This document shows positions 1 through 9,945 of a DNA stretch of 64,000 bases, piece by piece. Both the position numbers and the translations under genes were made by a program. The notes beneath the pieces were generated by a model that did no database searches, had not been told where the DNA came from, and saw nothing but the letters and a program-made list of their open reading frames with translations. Position 1 is the first letter of the stretch. Each line of letters begins with the position of its first letter. Source of the DNA: Sphaerisporangium viridialbum (GTDB lineage Bacteria; Actinomycetota; Actinomycetes; Streptosporangiales; Streptosporangiaceae); assembly GCF_049674955.1 (NCBI RefSeq), contig NZ_CP187232.1:7192001-7256000 (forward strand). The letters are read 5' to 3'.

Positions 1-1835
1 GTGTCGGCCGAGACCTTGCCCTTGGCCGTCGCCTCCTTGATCCGGTCCACGATGCGCTGGGAGCGGTAGCCGTAGGACCAGTCGGAGGTCAGGAACCGTC
101 TGTAGGACGGGCCGATGGCCGCGTTGTTGGCGGTGGCGATGAACCCCTCCGGCGGGTTGTACGCCATGGGCAGCTCTTCGAAGGGGATGAACCCGGTCCA
201 CTCCTCGTCGCCGGTCCATCCCTTCGCCGGCCACTGGCCGTCGCCCTTGGACCTGACGGGGATCCGGCCGGGAGCCTGGTAGCCGATGTTGCCGTCTACA
301 TCCGCATAAATCATGTTCTGGGCGGGGGCCTCGAAGTACGACGCCGCCTTCCTGAACTGGTCGAAGTTCGAGGCCGTGTCCAGCAGGAGCAGGGCGTCGG
401 CCGTACGGCCCGGGTCGAGCGCGGTCCAGCGGAGGGCGACCTCCACGTCGTGCCCGCCGGCCGCGAGCCTGCCGGTCTCCCCCGCCTGCTTCCCCGCACC
501 CGGCTCCCCGGCGTTTCCGGCCGCGCCGGGCAGCGCGTCCCCGGCACTGGCGAGCACGCCGGAGATGATCGGCCCGTGCCGGGTCGACCGCACGGTCAGC
601 TTCTCGGACGGCCGTCCGGCGACCTTGATCTCCTCGGTGCGGGTCTCCATGGGCAGCCACTCGCCCTTGGCCTCGTAGGTCTCCCCCTTGGTGCGCTCAA
701 GGTAGAGGTCGGTGACGTCGGGGCCGAGGTTGGTGAAGCCCCAGGCGACCCGGTCGTTGTGCCCGATCACGACGCCGGGGAGACCGGAGAAGGTGTAGCC
801 GACGACGTCGTAGGGGCACGCGGCGGACTTCACCCGGCAGTGCAGCCCGGCCTGGTACCAGATGGACGGAATGCGCGGCCCGAGATGCGGGTCGTTGGCC
901 AGCAGGGGCTTGCCCGTGTCGGTGTGCGCGCCGCCCACGACCCAGGAGTTCGAGCCGATCCCCGCGTGGTCCGCCCCGGCCGTGCCGAGCAGGGAGGGCA
1001 CGGCCCGCAGCGTCCGCGACACCTCCGCGAGGGCCCGCGACGACACCGTGGCCCGCGTCTCCCCCTCGGAGGCCTTCGCCGCGGCCTTGGGATCGAACCC
1101 GCCGTCCCGTACGGCTCCCGCCGTGACGATCGGCTGGTGCCTGTCGAACGGGTAGGCCGGGAACAGCTCCTTGACCCGGTCCACGGGCACCGCGGAGGCG
1201 TCGATGGCGCGCTCCAGCTCGTCGTCCATGTTGGAGCGCAGGTCCCAGGCCATCGCCTTGAGCCATGCCAGCGAGTCGGCGGGGGTCCACGGCTCCGGTG
1301 TGTAGGAGCCGTTGGTCAGCTTGAGCACGGCGTATTCGAGGCTCCGGTCGGCGAAACCCTGGTGCTGCCCCATCCAGGCGTTGACGCCCGCCGCGTACTC
1401 GTCCAGGGCCTCGCGCGTGCCGGGGCCGAGCAGGCCGACCTCCTTCTCCGCCGTCCGCCGCCAGCCGAGCGTGCGCACCACCTTGTCCACGTCGAGCGTG
1501 GACGTGCCGAACAGCTCCGACAGGCGGCCCGCGGTGGTCTTGCGGCGGAAGTCCATCTCCCAGAACCGGTCCTGGGCGTGGACGTAGCCCTGTGCCCTGA
1601 ACAGGTCCTTCGGGTCGTCCGCGTAGATCTGCGGGATGCCGTGGCGGTCACGCAGGACGGTCACCTTCGCGCTCAGGCCGGGGAGCCGGAGCTCGCCGTC
1701 GAGCTGCGGGAAGGACCTTCGTACCGTCCAGACGCCCACCCCGGCGAGGACGAGCGCCAGCACCAGGACGGCGGTGAGGATGCGTGCCCCCCATCGAAGC
1801 GGACGGGAGAACCGAGCAAAGGGAGCAATCCTCAA
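1..1835 (-). CDS. penicillin acylase family protein (3' end outside window)
   Basis: Ntn-hydrolase of the penicillin amidase family, which cleaves amide bonds such as N-acyl-homoserine lactones or beta-lactam side chains. The N-terminus has a basic stretch and one hydrophobic segment (residues ~13-30), so it is a signal anchor or export signal. It is followed by a conserved VLRDRHGIPQIYADD/AQGYVHAQDRFWEMD region typical of the alpha chain. The autocleavage motif GSNSWVV is present, with the nucleophile Ser as residue 295 (codon 951-953). About 611 residues are visible and no stop occurs in the window, so the gene runs off the left edge. The start chosen is TTG at 1835 because an in-frame TGA lies two codons upstream and an AAAGG ribosome site precedes it. 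Substrate cannot be told from sequence. It is divergent from the EEP-family gene. Confidence 0.88.
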   Translation of the reverse strand, partial: MRIAPFARFSRPLRWGARILTAVLVLALVLAGVGVWTVRRSFPQLDGELRLPGLSAKVTVLRDRHGIPQIYADDPKDLFRAQGYVHAQDRFWEMDFRRKTTAGRLSELFGTSTLDVDKVVRTLGWRRTAEKEVGLLGPGTREALDEYAAGVNAWMGQHQGFADRSLEYAVLKLTNGSYTPEPWTPADSLAWLKAMAWDLRSNMDDELERAIDASAVPVDRVKELFPAYPFDRHQPIVTAGAVRDGGFDPKAAAKASEGETRATVSSRALAEVSRTLRAVPSLLGTAGADHAGIGSNSWVVGGAHTDTGKPLLANDPHLGPRIPSIWYQAGLHCRVKSAACPYDVVGYTFSGLPGVVIGHNDRVAWGFTNLGPDVTDLYLERTKGETYEAKGEWLPMETRTEEIKVAGRPSEKLTVRSTRHGPIISGVLASAGDALPGAAGNAGEPGAGKQAGETGRLAAGGHDVEVALRWTALDPGRTADALLLLDTASNFDQFRKAASYFEAPAQNMIYADVDGNIGYQAPGRIPVRSKGDGQWPAKGWTGDEEWTGFIPFEELPMAYNPPEGFIATANNAAIGPSYRRFLTSDWSYGYRSQRIVDRIKEATAKGKVSAD

Positions 1836-1957
1836 GATTCACGGACCTTTCACGACATGTGCGCATCACAGTATCGACCCTGCGCTATGTGCGATTGATT
1901 ACCGAGTGGCCGCTGTTTGACAACCGTCCAAGGCCCCGCCGCTGCGACAATCACGGC

Positions 1958-2935
1958 ATGATCCACGAATCCACCCCCAGACGGCGGTGGTGGTGGGTGA
2001 CCGCCCTGGTGTGGCTACTGGTCGCCCCGTTCGCCGTGTGGACGGTGCTGCGTCTCGCCGGATGGGACGTCGGCCTGTACTGGATCCAGCTCATCGCCTT
2101 CACCCCGCTGGTCGCCGCCGCCTCGCCCGTCGCGCCCCTGGCCGCCCTGCTCCTGCGCCGGTGGCCGGCGGCGGTGGCGGGCGCGCTCGTGACGGCGGTG
2201 CTCGCGGCGTGCGTGCTGCCGAGGGCGCTCCCGGAGGCCAACCCTCCAGACGGCGGCCGCGAGCTGCGGGTCATGTCCACCAACATGGCGGTCGGCGCGG
2301 CGTCCGCCGGGGAGATCGTCGGCCTGGCGCGGCGGCTGAATCCGGACGTGCTGATGGTCCAGGAGCTCACACCCGCCGCCGTTGAGGTCCTGAAGAAAGC
2401 GGGGCTGGAGAAGCTGCTGCCGAACCGGTCGGGCTCCCCGGCCGGTGGACCCTGGGGGTCCGGTATCTACGCGCGGTTCCCGCTCCGCGCGCCGTCCGTC
2501 ATCGCCTACGGGAACTTCCGGCAGGCCGAGGCCGTGGTTCGAGTGCCCGGGGGTCCGGAGGTGTACGTGGCGTCGGTGCATCCGTGCGCGCCGCGCTTCG
2601 ACTACAAGGTGTGGTGCTGGGCCAAGGGCATCCAGGCGCTCCCCGCCGCCGAGCCGCGCGGGGTCGTACGCGTGCTGGCCGGCGACTTCAACGCCACGCT
2701 CGACCACGGGGTGCTGAGGCGGCTACTCGGGACGGGCTATCGCGACGCCGCCGACGTCACCGGCCAGGGCCTGTCGCCGACCTGGCCCGCGAAGGGATGG
2801 AAGCCGATCCCGGGGGTGACGCTGGACCACGTGCTCGCCGACCCGCGCGTCGGGGTCCGCGCGTACAGCACCCACCTGGTGCCGCTGACCGACCACCGCA
2901 CGATCTTCGCGCGACTGGTGCTTCCCCGGGGCTGA
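1958..2935 (+). CDS. endonuclease/exonuclease/phosphatase family membrane protein
   Basis: 325-residue protein with two or three N-terminal membrane segments (residues ~12-90) and a C-terminal EEP (DNase I-like) domain. Recognisable EEP motifs are VMSTNMAVG at the domain start, VQELT (metal-binding Glu), AGDFNAT (catalytic Asp/Asn) and LTDHRTIFARL (catalytic Asp-His) near the end, with TLDHVLAD before it. Proteins with this layout are common in actinobacteria and are usually annotated only as EEP-family hydrolases. The active domain is probably extracytoplasmic, but substrate is unknown. The ATG at 1958 is preferred over in-frame upstream codons because the upstream residues overlap the divergent promoter region and do not look coding. 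Confidence 0.85.
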   Translation: MIHESTPRRRWWWVTALVWLLVAPFAVWTVLRLAGWDVGLYWIQLIAFTPLVAAASPVAPLAALLLRRWPAAVAGALVTAVLAACVLPRALPEANPPDGGRELRVMSTNMAVGAASAGEIVGLARRLNPDVLMVQELTPAAVEVLKKAGLEKLLPNRSGSPAGGPWGSGIYARFPLRAPSVIAYGNFRQAEAVVRVPGGPEVYVASVHPCAPRFDYKVWCWAKGIQALPAAEPRGVVRVLAGDFNATLDHGVLRRLLGTGYRDAADVTGQGLSPTWPAKGWKPIPGVTLDHVLADPRVGVRAYSTHLVPLTDHRTIFARLVLPRG

Positions 2936-2944
2936 GCGCTCTGG

Positions 2945-3262
2945 TCAGTCGTCCAGGCCTGGCATGGAGTCCAGGTGGCGCTCCAGGGCGTCGAGGCGGC
3001 TCGCCCACATGCGGCGGTACGGCTCCAGCCACTCGTGCACCTCGGCGAGCGGCTCGGGGCGGAGCTCGTAGACGCGCCGCTGGGCGTCAGGGCGCATCCG
3101 GACGAGACCCGCCTCGCGGAGCACCTTGAGATGCTTGGAGGTGCCGGGCTGGGTCAGCCCGAGCTCCTCGACCAGCTCGCCCACGGCCCTCGGCCGCTCG
3201 AGCAGCAGGTCGAGGATGCGGCGGCGGTGGGGTTCGGCCAGCACGGTGAAGGCGGTAGCCAT
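2945..3262 (-). CDS. ArsR/SmtB-type winged-helix transcriptional regulator
   Basis: 105-residue winged-helix regulator. The helix-turn-helix is visible as VGELVEELGLTQPGTSKHLK followed by VLREAGLVRMRPDAQRRVYEL (residues ~27-67). There are no Cys-rich metal sites, so it resembles the ArsR branch that is often paired with SRPBCC/AHSA1 proteins rather than metal sensors; no such partner is adjacent here. The C-terminal helix (EWLEPYRRMWASRLDALERHL) fits that branch, where it mediates dimerisation. It is convergent with the EEP gene, 9 bp away. The ATG at 3262 is the natural start, as the open frame upstream is repeat DNA. Confidence 0.85.
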   Translation of the reverse strand: MATAFTVLAEPHRRRILDLLLERPRAVGELVEELGLTQPGTSKHLKVLREAGLVRMRPDAQRRVYELRPEPLAEVHEWLEPYRRMWASRLDALERHLDSMPGLDD

Positions 3263-3359
3263 GGAACGATGATAACTCCCATGGCATATAGCCACAAGGA
3301 AATAGACGCGCACCGTCGCGGCGGTGGGAGACCGGCCTCGCCGACGGCCGGCGGTCGGC

Positions 3360-3462
3360 CTCAGGTGGCCAGAGGGCGACCTGGGGTGGTCAGAGAGCGG
3401 CCTCGGGCGGCAGGGGGCGGCTGAGGTGGTCAGGGGGCGGCCTGAGGTGGTCAGGGGGCGGC
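3360..3462. repeat. degenerate ~21-bp tandem repeat overlapping a stop codon
   Basis: About five imperfect copies of a 20-21-bp unit close to CTGAGGTGGTCAGGGGGCGGC lie head to tail between the ArsR gene and the methyltransferase gene. The last copy contains the methyltransferase TGA stop (3451-3453 on the complementary strand). The repeat thus lies in the 3' untranslated region of that gene, and slippage here could alter its C-terminus. Confidence 0.75.
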
Positions 3463-4269
3463 CTTGCGGGCGACTCCGCCGACCAGCCAGGCCTTCTCCG
3501 GACGGTGGACGTTCAGGGGGTTGTCCGGGCGCCACTGCCGTATGTAGACCAGCCCGGGATCGACCAGCTCCATGCCTTCGAAGAAGCCCGCGACCTGGGC
3601 GCGCGTGCGGCCGGCGCCCTCCGTGCGGCCGAGCACCCGATGGTAGACGTCCACGATCGGCCCCGCCGCCTCGGGGCGGGAGTCGAAGACCGCGTGAATG
3701 ACGACCAGGTGGCTGCCGACCGGCATCAGGTCGCGCAGCTCCGCCACGCGCTTGAAGGGGTCGTCCACGTCGGGGATGAACTGCAGCGCGCTGATGACCA
3801 CGACGGCGAAGGGCCGATCGACGTCGATCACCCGCCGCAGGCCGGGGTCCGCGAGCAGCTCGGCGGGGTGGAGGATGTCGCCCTCGACGACACCGGTGCG
3901 CTCGTCGGTGGCGAGCAGCGCCCGCGAGTGCGAGAGCACGACCGGATCGGTGGACACGTACACCACCCGCGCGTCGGGCGTCAGCGACTGGGCGACCTGG
4001 TGGGTGTTCTGCTGGCCGGGGATCCCGGCTCCGACGTTGACGAACTGCGTGACGCCCTGCTCCACGAGATAGTGGATCACCCGGCCTTGGAAGGCCTGGC
4101 TCTCCCTCGCCATGGTGCGGATCTCGGGGGCCACGGCCAGGATCTGCTCGGCCGCCTCGCGGTCGGCGGCGAAGTTGTCCTTGCCGTCGAGGAAGTAATT
4201 GGCGATGCGGGCGTAGTTCGGGGCGCTGGTGTCCAGACCCGCCGGTGCCCGCCTGGTCTCGTCAGTCAC
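3451..4269 (-). CDS. DUF574-type SAM-dependent methyltransferase
   Basis: 272-residue protein of the actinobacterial S-adenosyl methyltransferase family PF04672 (Methyltransf_19/DUF574). Diagnostic elements are SAPNYARIANYFLDGKDNFAADREAAE at the N-terminus (family signature spread over residues 14-41), the SAM-binding FVNVGAGIPGQQNTHQVAQ loop (~76-94), VVYVSTDPVVLSHSRALL (adenine/ribose site) and WRPDNP near the C-terminus. The family is expanded in Streptomyces and Streptosporangiaceae; the physiological substrate is not known. It stands alone. The stop codon lies within a tandem repeat array. Confidence 0.9.
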   Translation of the reverse strand: MTDETRRAPAGLDTSAPNYARIANYFLDGKDNFAADREAAEQILAVAPEIRTMARESQAFQGRVIHYLVEQGVTQFVNVGAGIPGQQNTHQVAQSLTPDARVVYVSTDPVVLSHSRALLATDERTGVVEGDILHPAELLADPGLRRVIDVDRPFAVVVISALQFIPDVDDPFKRVAELRDLMPVGSHLVVIHAVFDSRPEAAGPIVDVYHRVLGRTEGAGRTRAQVAGFFEGMELVDPGLVYIRQWRPDNPLNVHRPEKAWLVGGVARKAAP

Positions 4270-4490
4270 GCTTCAACCCCTCAGCCGCGCGCGGGATCAC
4301 GGGCGATGTAACGGCCGAGGTATGGCGATAAACCATCAAGACCACCACAAACACCCGAATCCATCGCAGGCAACCAACATATCCATATTACGGTCTTACG
4401 ACCCGGCAACTCTCCGGATGATAGATAACTTTCTTACCGAAAATCGGGGCATAGCGGACAAAACCCATAAATCGGGTCGCATTCGGGCCG
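4270..4490. other. AT-richer intergenic region, no gene seen
   Basis: 221 bp between two genes on the minus strand, noticeably poorer in G+C than its surroundings, with no convincing open frame. It probably carries the promoter of the methyltransferase gene (which starts at 4269) and the 3' end of the DUF1349 transcript. No strong hairpin was found. Confidence 0.4.
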
Positions 4491-5042
4491 TCAGGAGAGC
4501 TTCAAAGAGGTGAACCGGGTCTCGAAGCCCTCGCCCATGGGAGCCGCGCACATGATGCCCGCCAGGGCCGGGACCGACGGCGGGAAGTAGGCGAGGCGCA
4601 GCATGGTGAGGGGCTCCGCGCCGTCGAGCCCGTACTTCACGATCACGGTGTCGCCCTCGCGCGCCAGCTCCAGGCTCACCGACTCGACCGGGCCGGAGAC
4701 CGGCAGGATGGACCAGTCGGAGAAGTCCCTGGTCACCACCGCGCTGATGTTGATCTTCCCGTCGACGTACTCGACGCCCGCCTTGATCCAGTTCTTCTCG
4801 TCCACGCGGAGCATGGCGCCCGCCTGGTCGTACTGCTCGGCGTAGGACGCCCGGAAGGTCGTGGTCACGCGCACGTCGCCGGGCACGACCTTGCCGAACA
4901 TGTGGGCGGTGTCGTAGGTGTACCCGTAATGGGTGACCCGCCAGGCGTCGGTGCGCGCGTCGGCGGTGACCCGGAGATCATCACCCGCCGACCACTTCGC
5001 GGGCTCGTTGACCCACTGCCATTCGCTGAAGTCCTCGGTCAT
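4491..5042 (-). CDS. DUF1349 domain protein (concanavalin A-like)
   Basis: 183-residue cytoplasmic protein without a signal peptide, of the DUF1349 family with a concanavalin A-like beta-sandwich. Visible family features are WQWVNEPAKW near the N-terminus, FRASYAEQYDQAGAMLRVDEKNWIKAGVEY in the middle and ISAVVTRDFSDWS. Family members are often found near or fused to carbohydrate-active genes, and a regulatory or sugar-binding role is assumed rather than proved. The second of two adjacent ATG codons (5042) is chosen because it gives a better distance to the GAGGAGG ribosome site. A perfect CebR operator sits just upstream at 5079-5092, suggesting cellobiose-responsive control. Confidence 0.85.
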   Translation of the reverse strand: MTEDFSEWQWVNEPAKWSAGDDLRVTADARTDAWRVTHYGYTYDTAHMFGKVVPGDVRVTTTFRASYAEQYDQAGAMLRVDEKNWIKAGVEYVDGKINISAVVTRDFSDWSILPVSGPVESVSLELAREGDTVIVKYGLDGAEPLTMLRLAYFPPSVPALAGIMCAAPMGEGFETRFTSLKLS

Positions 5043-5078
5043 CATGCCTCCTCGCGGCCACCCTACAGATCATGTCAA

Positions 5079-5092
5079 TGGGAGCGCTCCCA
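5079..5092. promoter_or_regulatory. perfect CebR-type operator
   Basis: The 14-bp palindrome TGGGAGCGCTCCCA matches exactly the operator of CebR, the LacI-family cellobiose/cellotriose-responsive repressor of Streptomyces. It lies 37 bp upstream of the DUF1349 start and 60 bp upstream of the GroES-like start, so it could control either divergent gene. No cebR gene is adjacent; the regulator would act in trans. Confidence 0.8.
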
Positions 5093-5152
5093 GCTCACGG
5101 GACCGGACGAAGGCGCGTCACCGCGCACCCCGCGGCCGAATAAGCTGCGAAG

Positions 5153-5473
5153 GTGGCTGACCCGAAATTCGAGATCCAGATGCTCCATGATCGCGTCATG
5201 GTCAAGGTCGAGCCGGAGTCCGAGGAGCGCCGCAGCTCGGCGGGCATCGTCATCCCGGCCACCGTCACCCTGGCGAACCGGCTGGTGTGGGGCGAGGTGT
5301 GCGGCGTCGGCGCCAACGCCCGGCTGGTCAAGGTGGGCGACAAGGTGCTGTTCAACTCCGAGGACCAATACGAGGTCGAGGTCCACGGCCAGGTCTACCT
5401 CGTCATGCGCGAGCGCGACCTGCACGCCCTGGCCACCCCGCAGTCCGAGCAGGGCACCGGCCTGTACCTCTGA
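5153..5473 (+). CDS. GroES-like (Cpn10 fold) protein
   Basis: 106-residue protein with the Cpn10/GroES fold: IQMLHDRVMVKVEPESEERRSSAGIVIP at the N-terminus, GEVCGVGANARLVKVGDKVLF (the roof loop and beta-barrel) and YLVMRERDLHALA at the end. It is divergent from canonical GroES and lacks an adjacent groEL, so it is probably a specialised co-chaperonin or chaperonin-like protein found in actinobacteria. The start is GTG at 5153. A Ser/Thr kinase gene follows 81 bp downstream on the same strand. The CebR-type palindrome 60 bp upstream may affect its promoter. Confidence 0.82.
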   Translation: MADPKFEIQMLHDRVMVKVEPESEERRSSAGIVIPATVTLANRLVWGEVCGVGANARLVKVGDKVLFNSEDQYEVEVHGQVYLVMRERDLHALATPQSEQGTGLYL

Positions 5474-5554
5474 CGGCTTCCGCGCCGCCCCTCCGCCCGC
5501 GCCGTGATCGCCGGGTAGCGTGGCCGTTGCCGAGGGGAAGGACCGGAGGGGCCG

Positions 5555-7063
<1,509 letters not shown>

Positions 7064-7096
7064 GACCTCGGCCCCGGGAGTCCCGCCCGTTTCTAT

Positions 7097-7936
7097 TCAG
7101 CCCAGCGGGTTGAGGCAGTTGATCCGCCCGTGTGCGGACGAGGGGTCCAGCTCGTTGAGCACCATCTTCTGGACCACGGGGTCGACGATCACGCCCACGT
7201 GGGCGCTGAGGTCGAACGGGCACGCGTCCTGGAGCAGCAGGTTCCGCACCCCCGCTCCGCGGAGGTACGCCGAGGTGTACGGGGTGACCACCTCGTCGTA
7301 CCTGGTGGTGATCACCGAGTAGTCCACGCCCGGCACCGTGTCGCCGCCGGAGTTGAGGTTCGCCAGGAAGGCCGAGCCGGCGATCTGCTGGCCGCAGGCG
7401 GGGCAGGCGTCGGTGACGGGGCCGGTGAGACCGAGCAGGTTGCCGAGCGCGACCAGGCCGCTGAGACCGGTGCCGTGGTTGGAGGGCACGATGCCGACCA
7501 GCCTGCGCACCTTGGCAGCGCCGCCGAGGAACTTCAGGTAGAAACGCGGCATCATGCCGCCCTGGGAGTGGCCGACGATGTCCACCTCGGGCGTCTGGGT
7601 CGCCGCGAGCACCCGGTCGACGAAGGCCGAGAGCTGGTCGGCCGAGCGGGCGATGTCCCCGGTGCCCTGGATGAGGGCGTCCTGCGTGCCTCCGTAGTTG
7701 AGCGCGAAGACGCAGTAGCCGTTCCTCTTGAGCACGGGCGCGATCTTCAGCCAGTTCAGGGCCATGTTCTCGAAGGTCCCGTGGACGAGCACCACCGGAC
7801 GCGGATGGGCTGCCGAGGGCCTGCACGTCCAGTCGTTCGCCCCCGCCGGGGAGGTCTCCGCGTGCGCGGTGCCGGTGAACGCCGAGGAGAGCAGCACTGC
7901 CCCGACCAATGCCGAGACGACGACTCGCAAACGCAT
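7097..7936 (-). CDS. secreted lipase (alpha/beta hydrolase, LipA/EstA type)
   Basis: 279-residue secreted alpha/beta hydrolase. A Sec signal peptide ends at AHA (residues ~24-26). The mature part has VHGTFEN (oxyanion-hole loop, ~51-57), the nucleophile elbow GHSQGG with Ser124, and a likely catalytic Asp in the TTRYDEVVTPY segment and His in DLSAHVGV. Four to six cysteines fit disulphide-stabilised actinobacterial lipases of Pfam lipase class 2. It should hydrolyse short- to medium-chain triacylglycerols or esters outside the cell. A PucR-family regulator lies upstream in the same direction, with a near-perfect palindrome between the two. Confidence 0.9.
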   Translation of the reverse strand: MRLRVVVSALVGAVLLSSAFTGTAHAETSPAGANDWTCRPSAAHPRPVVLVHGTFENMALNWLKIAPVLKRNGYCVFALNYGGTQDALIQGTGDIARSADQLSAFVDRVLAATQTPEVDIVGHSQGGMMPRFYLKFLGGAAKVRRLVGIVPSNHGTGLSGLVALGNLLGLTGPVTDACPACGQQIAGSAFLANLNSGGDTVPGVDYSVITTRYDEVVTPYTSAYLRGAGVRNLLLQDACPFDLSAHVGVIVDPVVQKMVLNELDPSSAHGRINCLNPLG

Positions 7937-8013
7937 GACTTTCCTGCCTTCCAGCCATTAACAGCCTGTTTCGGCTGAATGCCAGAAAAGTTAAGCGAGT
8001 CGCGAGTGAATAA

Positions 8014-8030
8014 CATTGTCCCGGGCAATG
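8014..8030. promoter_or_regulatory. candidate operator upstream of the lipase gene
   Basis: The 17-bp element CATTGTCCCGGGCAATG is a palindrome with one mismatched pair, centred 86 bp upstream of the lipase start, in the 182-bp gap between the lipase and PucR genes. The position fits a regulator-binding site, perhaps for the adjacent PucR protein, but this is inference only. Confidence 0.4.
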
Positions 8031-8118
8031 AAAGGTACCCGGCGCCGTATCACGTGAATGACAAAACAGCATGTCAGGCATGCCGAAGAGAACTCACCTA
8101 CATATCCGTGCAGCCCTT

Positions 8119-9318
8119 TCAGCGCTGTACGGACCGCGCGGCCAGAGCCCTGGCGCGGAGTGCTATTTCCAGCTCGAAACGGTCGTTCGGCGCCTTGAGC
8201 TGGTCGCTGAACAGTTCCGTCGCCTGCCGGAGCCGGTAACGCACCGTCTGCGGATGGATGTGCAGCCGTGACGCCACCTCGTTGGCGTTGTAGCCGCTCT
8301 GCAGCCACGCCAGCAGCGTCTCGGCGATGCGGTCGCGCTGTGCGGGGCGCAGCTCGCGCAGCGGCGCCAGCCTCACGCGCCTCATCACCCTGATCAGCGC
8401 CTCATCCCTGAAGATGATGAGTGTGGACAGGTGGTCGGCGCAGCGGACGACCTGGTCACACGCCAGCACCCCCCGGCGGGCCAGCGCGAGCGCCTCGCGC
8501 GCCAGGCGCAGCGAGTGCGCCGCCTCGTTCACCGGCACCGGCGGGCCGAGGACGACGTACCAGTCCCTCAGCGCGACGTCGAGGATCCTCGTGCGGCCGG
8601 GGCCCTCGGGGTCGGGCACGACGAGGCAAGGGTCGGACCGGTCGAGATCGGACAGGACGTCCGGCGGGAGGGCGGGCCTGGCGCCGGCGCCCGGCGACCG
8701 GGCGGCCATCGCGACCCCCGCGGCGGTCCTCGGCACCGCCCACCGCACCGCCCTGGCCAGGTCCTCCACGGCCCGGGGGTCGGCGGGCGGGTCGGACACC
8801 AGCAGGTCGAGCAGGCGACGGCGGCGCAGCTCCAGCTCACCCGCAACCTTGACCTGCGCCTCGGCGTACCCCTCGGCCGCGGCGGCGGCGATCTCGTCCA
8901 GGTACACGAGGATCACCTCGCCCACCTCGCACAGACGCTGCCGTGAGAGGTTCAGCCTCTCGGACTCCAGGGCGAGCCGCCGCCAGGCCACCCGGGCGCA
9001 GATGCGCAGCGCCGCCTGGAGCGAGTCGAGCGGGCGGCCCTCGTTGGCCTCGCCCTTGCCGATCGCGCGGTAGACCTCCAGCAGCCTGCCCCTGCCGGCG
9101 CCGTTCTCGGCCGCCCGGTCGAGGAATTGCTTGAGCGCCTCCTCCACCGCCCGCCGCACGGCCCTGACGTACTTCTCGTCGCCCGGCCTTGAGTACTCGG
9201 GCACGCTCGCCTGGATGTCGCCGATCATCTCCTCGGTGAGATCGGCGAGGTGGGCCCGGATGACGTCCGCGAACTCGCGGGGCACAGAGGACGGCGCGGG
9301 TGCCGCGACGGCGCTCAC
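8119..9318 (-). CDS. PucR/CdaR-type transcriptional regulator
   Basis: 399-residue regulator with the C-terminal PucR helix-turn-helix: AETLLAWLQSGYNANEVASRLHIHPQTVRYRLRQATELF (residues ~328-366). The middle is a GGDEF-like RsbRD/CdaR sensor region, and the N-terminal part is the mostly helical domain seen in actinobacterial members. Proteins of this class often control neighbouring secreted hydrolase or purine catabolic genes in response to a small molecule. Gene order, with the lipase immediately downstream on the same strand 182 bp away, suggests it regulates that gene. The ATG at 9318 is a plausible start; no clear Shine-Dalgarno was picked out. Confidence 0.88.
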   Translation of the reverse strand: MSAVAAPAPSSVPREFADVIRAHLADLTEEMIGDIQASVPEYSRPGDEKYVRAVRRAVEEALKQFLDRAAENGAGRGRLLEVYRAIGKGEANEGRPLDSLQAALRICARVAWRRLALESERLNLSRQRLCEVGEVILVYLDEIAAAAAEGYAEAQVKVAGELELRRRRLLDLLVSDPPADPRAVEDLARAVRWAVPRTAAGVAMAARSPGAGARPALPPDVLSDLDRSDPCLVVPDPEGPGRTRILDVALRDWYVVLGPPVPVNEAAHSLRLAREALALARRGVLACDQVVRCADHLSTLIIFRDEALIRVMRRVRLAPLRELRPAQRDRIAETLLAWLQSGYNANEVASRLHIHPQTVRYRLRQATELFSDQLKAPNDRFELEIALRARALAARSVQR

Positions 9319-9516
9319 ACGCGTCCCTGGATGGCGCTCACCTGATGCACCTCTTGTCCGGTGAGGATCTCTGATGCCGGACGTTACTCCGAAGACGCGA
9401 GGTTATTTATGCTTTCCCTCACATTTCTCGGACAGTTGACGCGCACTCAGGTGACAAAGCGTCACCCGGCTCACCAAGGGAATCGCGGCTCACACCGGGC
9501 CGGAACCGCCGTTCGG

Positions 9517-9945
9517 TCACGTCACGAACTGGCGGGCCTCTTCGATGAGGTCGATGCCGAGGCTGACCCTGATCATGAACCACACGATCACGGCGGCGGC
9601 GGCCAGCGTCACGGCCCCCACCAGGATGCGCACGGGCCACCCCTGGCGTTTGAGCCACTCGGTCCAGCTCGACAGGGTCCTCTTGCCGAACTCCAGCAGC
9701 CGGTGGGCCCACACGAACTCGGTCGCGAGCACGGCGAGGCCGGCGAACACGATCAGCCACCCGGGGCCGGGCAGCGGCACCAGGATCAGGCCGCCGATCA
9801 CCAGCGCGGCCCCCACCACGCCGATGACGACCTTCAGCGTCAGGCGGCCCGTGCGCGTCGCGCGCACCCCTTCGAGCCAGCCCTTGAAACCTTCGGCGTT
9901 CGAGCCCTCGGAGGCGCCGCCGCGCCTGTCGTCGGTCACGGCCAC
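9517..9945 (-). CDS. small membrane protein with PGPGW motif (TIGR02611 type)
   Basis: 142-residue integral membrane protein with two hydrophobic segments around VVIGVVGAALVIGGLILVPL and WLIVFAGLAVLATEFVWAH, joined by the motif PLPGPGW, and a third segment near the C-terminus. It belongs to the putative transmembrane protein PGPGW family (TIGR02611), of unknown function and widespread in actinobacteria. The GTG at 9945 is preferred because GGGGGG lies seven bases upstream; another in-frame GTG at 9984 would add 13 residues. Confidence 0.8.
   Translation of the reverse strand: MAVTDDRRGGASEGSNAEGFKGWLEGVRATRTGRLTLKVVIGVVGAALVIGGLILVPLPGPGWLIVFAGLAVLATEFVWAHRLLEFGKRTLSSWTEWLKRQGWPVRILVGAVTLAAAAVIVWFMIRVSLGIDLIEEARQFVT

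Noticed and set aside
450..1898. Forward open frame opposite the penicillin acylase gene
   Set aside because: The minus strand carries the alpha-chain and GSNSWVV autocleavage motifs; the forward frame has no recognisable features.
1836..1957. TTGACA at 1917-1922 as a strong sigma-70-like promoter
   Set aside because: No -10 hexamer at 16-18 bp; the nearest candidate (GACAAT) is 23 bp away. Left unassigned.
5153..5473. Main groES of the cell
   Set aside because: The sequence is divergent from canonical GroES and lacks an adjacent groEL, so I did not give the groS symbol.
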